This document shows positions 59,384 to 64,000 of a stretch of 64,000 bases of DNA, piece by piece. The stretch covers positions 496,001 to 560,000 of the forward strand of contig NZ_NQMO01000001.1 of the NCBI RefSeq assembly GCF_002257645.1, given 5' to 3'. The DNA is from Paenibacillus sp. XY044 (lineage in GTDB: Bacteria > Bacillota > Bacilli > Paenibacillales > Paenibacillaceae). Within the stretch, counting starts at the first letter, position 1; the number at the start of each line of letters is the position of its first letter. The notes under the pieces are model-generated. The model was not told the DNA's origin. It made no database searches and saw nothing but the letters and a program-made list of their open reading frames with translations. The translations under genes and the position numbers were made by a program.

Positions 59384-61743
59384 GTGTTTATGCGTTTTTC
59401 AACCTTACCAGGAAGAGCGGTAATAAACCTAGAATATCCTTGATCACACTTAACATAATTCATTGAATGATAACGCTTAAGATTCTTTAAGTCCTCATCA
59501 GTAAAAGGGTAAAGTTCACTCTTTAATTCATCAAAGTTCTTCTTATCGCATCCAGCCAAGAGCATGTAGGAAGTGTTTGCACTACGCAGCTCATCACGCA
59601 TATACTTCAATTGGTTAATGTAGTGGCAACTTATAATTGGTTTCATGATGAACTTGGCGATTTGAGATAGTTTAGAGGTTAGGAAACGTTCAGTGTTTTC
59701 GACTTGATACAACTCATCAACAATTAAATTAACCTTAGTCCTTTTGCTTTTGTCCCTTATTCGGTCAGCTCTAATCTGAAGTGCAAGCCAGATTTTAGTT
59801 ATCCAATAAGTCGTACAGATGTCCTTTTCTGAATCAGTGGTAAACATTGATTGAGGCATTTTGATTACGATTAGTTGATTCTTTTGCATCTCAGCACTCA
59901 AATCAATGTTCTTGCTGGTATCCTTTTTGAGCATTAACTCCATGTATGTGTTTCGTTTGAGAATGTTTAGGCGGTCAATTATACCTGTAATTAAGTGTGT
60001 TTTGGTTCCAATAATCGTGCCTTCTTTATCGGTCTCATCCAGCTCACTTAAATTTTCGATATATTCCTCCAGGTTGTTGAGTTGATTTCTAGGCACCTTA
60101 CTTAGAAATTTCATTCGTGCATTATGGTTTTGGAGTACATTAAAGACATCTTTGATACTTCCAGTATTAATAAATACAACAAGGCTGGCACTCTCTAGAT
60201 ATCGTTCCATTTTGGGACTTAATGAACTGTCGCTTGCGTTTATCGAGTTGATTAGAGTGAGCATGTTGGCTGTCTGACGTTTAGCATTTTCATATTGTTT
60301 AAATACATCTTTGCTAACTCCTACTTCGTTAAAGCCCAGACCTTGCATTGTGTCGAAGTCATCGCAGCGGATCTCAAGTACTTTGTCTTTGGGGAATAGC
60401 TTTGAGACATTTTCGCTTAATTCACAATTCTCGATAAAATCGAAAATTATTACACATTCACCGGCCTCAATGGCATCAATTGAAAGGTTGGCGATTAGGT
60501 TTGATTTACCAGCTCTCGTTGGGCCTATGAGAAGCAGAAGGAGATTCCTAAATTCAATGTCATTACTTAAGAATGCTTTCTGCTTCTTGCCTTTATAAAT
60601 ATTCTCACCAATACACATTGTACCTGAACAAAGATCCTCTGGAACCTCGGTTTCAAACGTCTCAACTTTCTCAATAAAGTTATACTGTTCTAAGATGTCT
60701 CTTCCCGCCAATGACAAGAAGTTCTGTGCTTCACCGTCCCCAACAAGTAATTTATCTGCTCGGATATTGTAATCAGTGTATTCAAAATCCTTCCTAAAAG
60801 GCTTATAAATCAGTTCATTGTCTTCACTTATCGTGTCAAAACTCTGAGCTAAACTTTTAACGGTATTTCTTTGCCTTAAAGCGTCAGAGCTGCTGCCCAT
60901 GACTACAATTTGGGTAGAGAGAATGGAGGCAACGCCTTTTTTCAATGTGCTATCGCTTATTCTGAGTTTTTCTGTACCAGAAAGGGCGTTTAATAGACCT
61001 GATAAAAACCCACTTTCATCCGATTTTTTATCCGATAAACTGGATACAGATAGCGCATCAGATAAGGTATTTATCACGGAGTCAATGACGGAGATACCCC
61101 ATTTAAGCAAGTATCTCCATCCAGTCTTATTGCGGTCAATAGGTTTCCCCGATTTAAGTTTCTCGATGGTTGCTTTATGTTTATACCTCCAACCATGCTG
61201 AGAAGTTGGAATGAAATTATAGAAGATGCCTAACTTATCGCCCTCCTTGAGCATCTCTACAACGTTTAAATTAGAATGGAGGAGATCATTGTTACGCCGG
61301 TCAATGGAAAGGCTCATACCGTCTTCGTTTTTATAGACAATTTGATACTTTGTGGGACTGTCATTAAAAGTGGGGAGGGTGTTTACTTCTTCGATTGTTA
61401 ATTGAGTCCACACATCGCTTATCTTTTCTTTAATGTACATAAGTTGATGATGAGGAATGATGAAATAAAACTCGATTTTTTTATTCTCCATATAAATGAA
61501 GTAACTTACTTTGGAGTTGATTTGAATCGAGATTTTTGTTGGAAATACTATATCTTTACCAAGGATTTTTATCATCTTTTCTTCCTGTTTGCTAATGTTC
61601 TCGATAACATTTTTATATAGACCAGATATTGCTCGTGCGAGTTTATGAGTTGAATTGTTACGTATTGAATTATTGGGCTTTAGCTTAAGGAATACATAGT
61701 TAGGTCGAGCAACCTCGATTACATCGCGGAGTTTAAGAGCCAT
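59359..61743 (-). CDS. HerA/TraG-type DNA-pumping or coupling ATPase
   Basis: 794 aa. Walker A LIGPTRAGKSN at about 405-413, Walker B LIVDELYQ near 673, then SCHYINQLKYMRDELR, which is the VirD4/TraG/HerA arrangement. The N-terminal 380 residues are unrecognised. The two genes upstream in the operon encode small membrane proteins, recalling a conjugation or DNA-export machine. No relaxase appears in this window, so transfer is unproven. Alternatively it is a segregation or packaging motor. It overlaps the preceding gene by 11 bp. Confidence 0.8.
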   Translation of the reverse strand: MALKLRDVIEVARPNYVFLKLKPNNSIRNNSTHKLARAISGLYKNVIENISKQEEKMIKILGKDIVFPTKISIQINSKVSYFIYMENKKIEFYFIIPHHQLMYIKEKISDVWTQLTIEEVNTLPTFNDSPTKYQIVYKNEDGMSLSIDRRNNDLLHSNLNVVEMLKEGDKLGIFYNFIPTSQHGWRYKHKATIEKLKSGKPIDRNKTGWRYLLKWGISVIDSVINTLSDALSVSSLSDKKSDESGFLSGLLNALSGTEKLRISDSTLKKGVASILSTQIVVMGSSSDALRQRNTVKSLAQSFDTISEDNELIYKPFRKDFEYTDYNIRADKLLVGDGEAQNFLSLAGRDILEQYNFIEKVETFETEVPEDLCSGTMCIGENIYKGKKQKAFLSNDIEFRNLLLLLIGPTRAGKSNLIANLSIDAIEAGECVIIFDFIENCELSENVSKLFPKDKVLEIRCDDFDTMQGLGFNEVGVSKDVFKQYENAKRQTANMLTLINSINASDSSLSPKMERYLESASLVVFINTGSIKDVFNVLQNHNARMKFLSKVPRNQLNNLEEYIENLSELDETDKEGTIIGTKTHLITGIIDRLNILKRNTYMELMLKKDTSKNIDLSAEMQKNQLIVIKMPQSMFTTDSEKDICTTYWITKIWLALQIRADRIRDKSKRTKVNLIVDELYQVENTERFLTSKLSQIAKFIMKPIISCHYINQLKYMRDELRSANTSYMLLAGCDKKNFDELKSELYPFTDEDLKNLKRYHSMNYVKCDQGYSRFITALPGKVEKRINTKSKPSNE

Positions 61744-62032
61744 GAATCATCCCTCCCATAAGAAGGAATTTAATTAGAACGTTCGCCAGGTAAAGAATCC
61801 CAGCCCATTTTTTCCCTTTATTCCATCCAACAACCCAAAACAAGATACATAATCCGCAGCCAACTAAGGCAACCGAATAGCTGAAATCTATGAATACGTT
61901 TCTGATAGAGTCTAAGACTCCAAGCAATATATCGGTTGTTTGTTCTTGTGCCCAGTGTCTGATTCCGTGTGTCAGTGGATTACCTTCTGACGGAACCTGA
62001 GGGAAAGGTATATTGTTGATTTTAACAAGCAT
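61733..62032 (-). CDS. small membrane protein of the ATPase operon
   Basis: 99 aa from ATG 62032 (SD AAGGGA). One or two transmembrane helices in the C-terminal half (YSVALVGCGLCILFWVVGW, LYLANVLIKFLLMGGMI). A soluble 45-residue N-terminus. Confidence 0.7.
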   Translation of the reverse strand: MLVKINNIPFPQVPSEGNPLTHGIRHWAQEQTTDILLGVLDSIRNVFIDFSYSVALVGCGLCILFWVVGWNKGKKWAGILYLANVLIKFLLMGGMIHGS

Positions 62033-62046
62033 AGATGTCACATCCC

Positions 62047-62448
62047 TTAGATGTCTTTGAATACTGAATCAATCTGATCTAAGCTCCAAGGAAGGGCGAG
62101 AAGTATTACGTAAACGATAAGGTATTGAAGGAAAGACTTTTTAGCGTAGTCAAAATCACCTTTTATAGTGTGTTGAATGGTATCCCATCCTCCTTTGATA
62201 ATTACGACCCATTTACCAAGGTTAACTAGTTTGCGATATATTCTTAGCCCACCTGCATCAATTCCTGTTCCAGCAGCGTAAAGAGTGGGATCTAAAATAC
62301 CAGATGCGAAAATAATAATCGTGACTCCAATAATTCGATATGCTATTTTATGGCGTTTTAAGTGTGAGATAATAGTATCTTTTATTTTTGAGACATTGTA
62401 ATCCTTGTTGATAAACTGGCTAAACGATATAGTTTCAACTCTAGTCAT
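62047..62448 (-). CDS. membrane protein, VirB2/pilin-like pattern
   Basis: 133 aa from ATG 62448 (SD AGGAG). Two hydrophobic segments (IIGVTIIIFASGILDP and FLQYLIVYVILLALPW) separated by a Gly-containing loop with an AAGTGIDAGG cleavage-like site; about the size of a type IV secretion pilin or TrbC. Assigned by pattern only. Confidence 0.6.
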   Translation of the reverse strand: MTRVETISFSQFINKDYNVSKIKDTIISHLKRHKIAYRIIGVTIIIFASGILDPTLYAAGTGIDAGGLRIYRKLVNLGKWVVIIKGGWDTIQHTIKGDFDYAKKSFLQYLIVYVILLALPWSLDQIDSVFKDI

Positions 62449-62517
62449 GATGCACCAACTCCTAAAATTTTTATAAAGACAAATACGAACAGGCATAAAT
62501 GAGAGAATGCTAACATA

Positions 62518-62544
62518 AAATTAGAAGCAAAGCGTTTCTAATTT
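62518..62544. promoter_or_regulatory. 9-bp perfect inverted repeat
   Basis: AAATTAGAA, 9-nt loop, TTCTAATTT, about 70 bp upstream of the membrane protein gene. It could be an operator, for instance for the TubR-like protein, or a weak terminator. Confidence 0.5.
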
Positions 62545-62614
62545 ACATAGGCATAGTCTACCCTACGGAAAAGAGGGGAAGGGACATCTTATGACAACCC
62601 TTCCTGGGTCATAA

Positions 62615-62782
62615 TCAGCCTGCCAATTCATTAGTAGAAGCAATCTCTTTAATCTCTTCATAAAACGAATCTTCAAGGCTCATAAGTCCGACAAACACGC
62701 TCCAACCTTCCTCCGTTAACAAGATAGATACTCCACGTTTTTGCAGATCAACCAAAGCATTTAACATATCATTTTTAAACAT
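62615..62782 (-). CDS. small protein, 55 aa
   Basis: ATG 62782, SD GAGGAG. NALVDLQKRGVSILLTEEGWSV. Sits between TubZ and the membrane operon. Followed by a hairpin (TTATGAC/GTCATAA). Unknown. Confidence 0.6.
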   Translation of the reverse strand: MFKNDMLNALVDLQKRGVSILLTEEGWSVFVGLMSLEDSFYEEIKEIASTNELAG

Positions 62783-62797
62783 TATAACCATCTCCTC

Positions 62798-63877
62798 TTA
62801 ATGTTTATATTTACTTAAAATGTCCAGCACAGATTTTCTTTCTGTGCTTTTTTGTTGTGGAACAAGTGTTGACACATTTGCCTGAAACCGTGAATTATGA
62901 ATAGGTTCAACTTGCTCTTTACATATACTTATGGATTTTTCAATATCATGTAGGCGTTTAAGAGACCAGGGAAGACCGGTAATGATTGAGATGATTTTCC
63001 CGTTGTGTTCATGATAATTACCTTCAAACAACTCATATGGCATTTGCTTAAAGATTAGATCATGTCGGACATACTCAAGTAACGATTCTTGGCCATCAAA
63101 GATAAGCGCAGCCTTTGAGATACGATCTGATTCAATTGGTGCGAATATTGATTGTGACCAAGATGTTCTCACTTTTTCAGCTACGCTTTCAGAAGACAGG
63201 GTGAGTCCCTGATTCAGATTGGTGATGTTAGTCTCACTAATTAGGGCAATACCAGGATTGTTAAGGATTGTTATAAGATCTTCTTTATCAAAGTTGCCGT
63301 TCTTGGAGTGCTTTTCCGTATAAGAATAGATGGTGTTCAGCATCGATACCGCAGATTTGTTAGTCATATCCAGTAATAAATTTTTACCTATATTAGGGTA
63401 GTTATTTCTTGTTTGCTGGTTATCGATGGGGAATACGGCTACATTTAATTGAGACAACTCTTCAAATGCTTTTAATGTATTCACCTGAGCCGAGTATGAC
63501 TCAGATGTTTCAGGAATAATTGGCATCGCTATGAATGTGGTATCTGGCAATGTATTAATGGTAACTTCGAGAAGAATTGGGCCGATCCCACTACCAGAAC
63601 CACCGGCTAAAGAGAAGGTAAATACGATGACTTTAGCATTCGCAAAATTGTCTTTAATGAAGTTTAAAGCATCTTCCCACTGATCCTGAAAAAGCTGTAT
63701 TGCTTCGTTTCTCTTCTTACCAACCCCTTCTGAACCAAGCAAGCGTAATTTGTGTCTGACTGTAACTGAGTCTAAGTCCTTTTGTGAGTAGTTTATAGCT
63801 CCCGAGAGGTAGCCCTGTTTGTGGGCTTCTTCAGCAATATTTGAACCCGCCTGACCCAAACCAATCACAGCAAACAT
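62798..63877 (-). CDS. tubZ: TubZ-like plasmid/phage tubulin GTPase
   Basis: 359 aa. GTP-binding MFAVIGLGQAGSNIAEE at the N-terminus and the tubulin signature SLAGGSGSGIG at about 89-99 (T4 loop). The SESYSAQVNTLKAFEEL helix and a C-terminal basic tail (STERKSVLDILSKYKH) fit TubZ. It makes treadmilling filaments that segregate plasmids. Start overlaps the stop of the upstream gene (TAATG), as in tubRZ operons. Confidence 0.93.
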   Translation of the reverse strand: MFAVIGLGQAGSNIAEEAHKQGYLSGAINYSQKDLDSVTVRHKLRLLGSEGVGKKRNEAIQLFQDQWEDALNFIKDNFANAKVIVFTFSLAGGSGSGIGPILLEVTINTLPDTTFIAMPIIPETSESYSAQVNTLKAFEELSQLNVAVFPIDNQQTRNNYPNIGKNLLLDMTNKSAVSMLNTIYSYTEKHSKNGNFDKEDLITILNNPGIALISETNITNLNQGLTLSSESVAEKVRTSWSQSIFAPIESDRISKAALIFDGQESLLEYVRHDLIFKQMPYELFEGNYHEHNGKIISIITGLPWSLKRLHDIEKSISICKEQVEPIHNSRFQANVSTLVPQQKSTERKSVLDILSKYKH

Positions 63878-64000
63878 TAAGCACCAGCCCTCTCTAATGA
63901 TTTAGTTACAGCAGCTACTCCATACTCTGTTAGGTACAACAGATTTTGTTTCTTTACATTTATTGTTTCGATTAATTTATTAGCGCACAAACGATTAATG
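63877..64000 (-). CDS. TubR-like winged-helix DNA-binding protein (partial)
   Basis: The last 41 codons lie in the window; the rest is beyond the right edge. INRLCANKLIETINVKKQNLLYLTEYGVAAVTKSL has the wing and the LTEYG turn of a winged helix. Position directly upstream of TubZ with overlapping TAATG supports TubR, the adaptor that binds the centromere and TubZ. Confidence 0.65.
   Translation of the reverse strand, partial: INRLCANKLIETINVKKQNLLYLTEYGVAAVTKSLERAGA

Overview
The window is a low-GC segment of an SPbeta-family temperate phage, or more likely a phage-plasmid, of a Firmicute. Bacillales is the best fit because the genes include uvrX/yolD, RsfA-like, Spo0E-like and Gp157-like families, starts and Shine-Dalgarno (SD) sites are Bacillus-style, and promoters are SigA-like. 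I cannot fix the genus. The left 12 kb follows the order I know from SPbeta yonD-yonP: a head protein, portal, large terminase, a zinc-ribbon protein in the small-terminase position, a YonJ-like phosphoesterase, a YonK-like small protein, HU, and a YonO/QDE-1-like single-polypeptide RNA polymerase. Unlike an integrated SPbeta, the window also carries an initiator gene with an iteron array and a TubZ/TubR-like partition pair. That suggests an extrachromosomal lysogenic state.

Layout. 1-12.1 kb, minus strand: virion and late-expression module, read from a strong promoter at about 12.2 kb. 12.3-17.4 kb: tyrosine recombinase, a RecD-type helicase that has lost its motor core, a winged-helix initiator, four direct plus one inverted iterons beside an AT-rich tract, a duplicated 130-bp non-coding repeat, an SRAP gene, and about 1 kb of strand-skewed non-coding DNA. 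17.4-23 kb: two GIY-YIG proteins, an MqsA-like regulator, and a 773-aa protein ending in an N6-adenine methyltransferase domain. 23-33 kb: a dense array of small early genes, including an antirepressor-like protein, lipoprotein, DUF262 protein, Spo0E-like, YolD-like and RsfA-like proteins. 33-39 kb: regulatory core with a LexA-controlled MazF-like toxin, an Xre repressor with a palindromic operator, a DGxHR-domain (YopQ-like) protein, a tyrosine-recombinase-fold (YopR/MrpR-like) protein, and an agr-like peptide cassette (membrane protein, AgrB, AgrD, stand-alone LytTR). 39.8-44 kb: two tRNA-like genes, an SSB-like protein, a Sak4-like recombinase, a 3D-domain wall enzyme and nucleotide-metabolism enzymes. 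44-57 kb: more small early genes with two HNH endonuclease paralogs. 57.3-59.4 kb: LexA-controlled uvrX operon. 59.4-64 kb, minus strand: HerA/TraG-type ATPase with two small membrane proteins, then TubZ and a partial TubR-like gene.

How it may work together (inference). The YopR-like repressor would hold lysogeny. In Bacillus SPbeta phages the same region is governed by arbitrium peptides; here an agr-type cyclic peptide cassette lies directly downstream of the repressor, so an AIP-like signal may have taken that role. SOS promoters on mazF-like and uvrX genes link the element to host DNA damage. The virion module would be transcribed by host polymerase up to the element's own RNA polymerase gene and by that enzyme beyond it. 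A second recurring oddity is translation: several small genes have ideal SD sites but only ATT, ATA or CTG in the start position.
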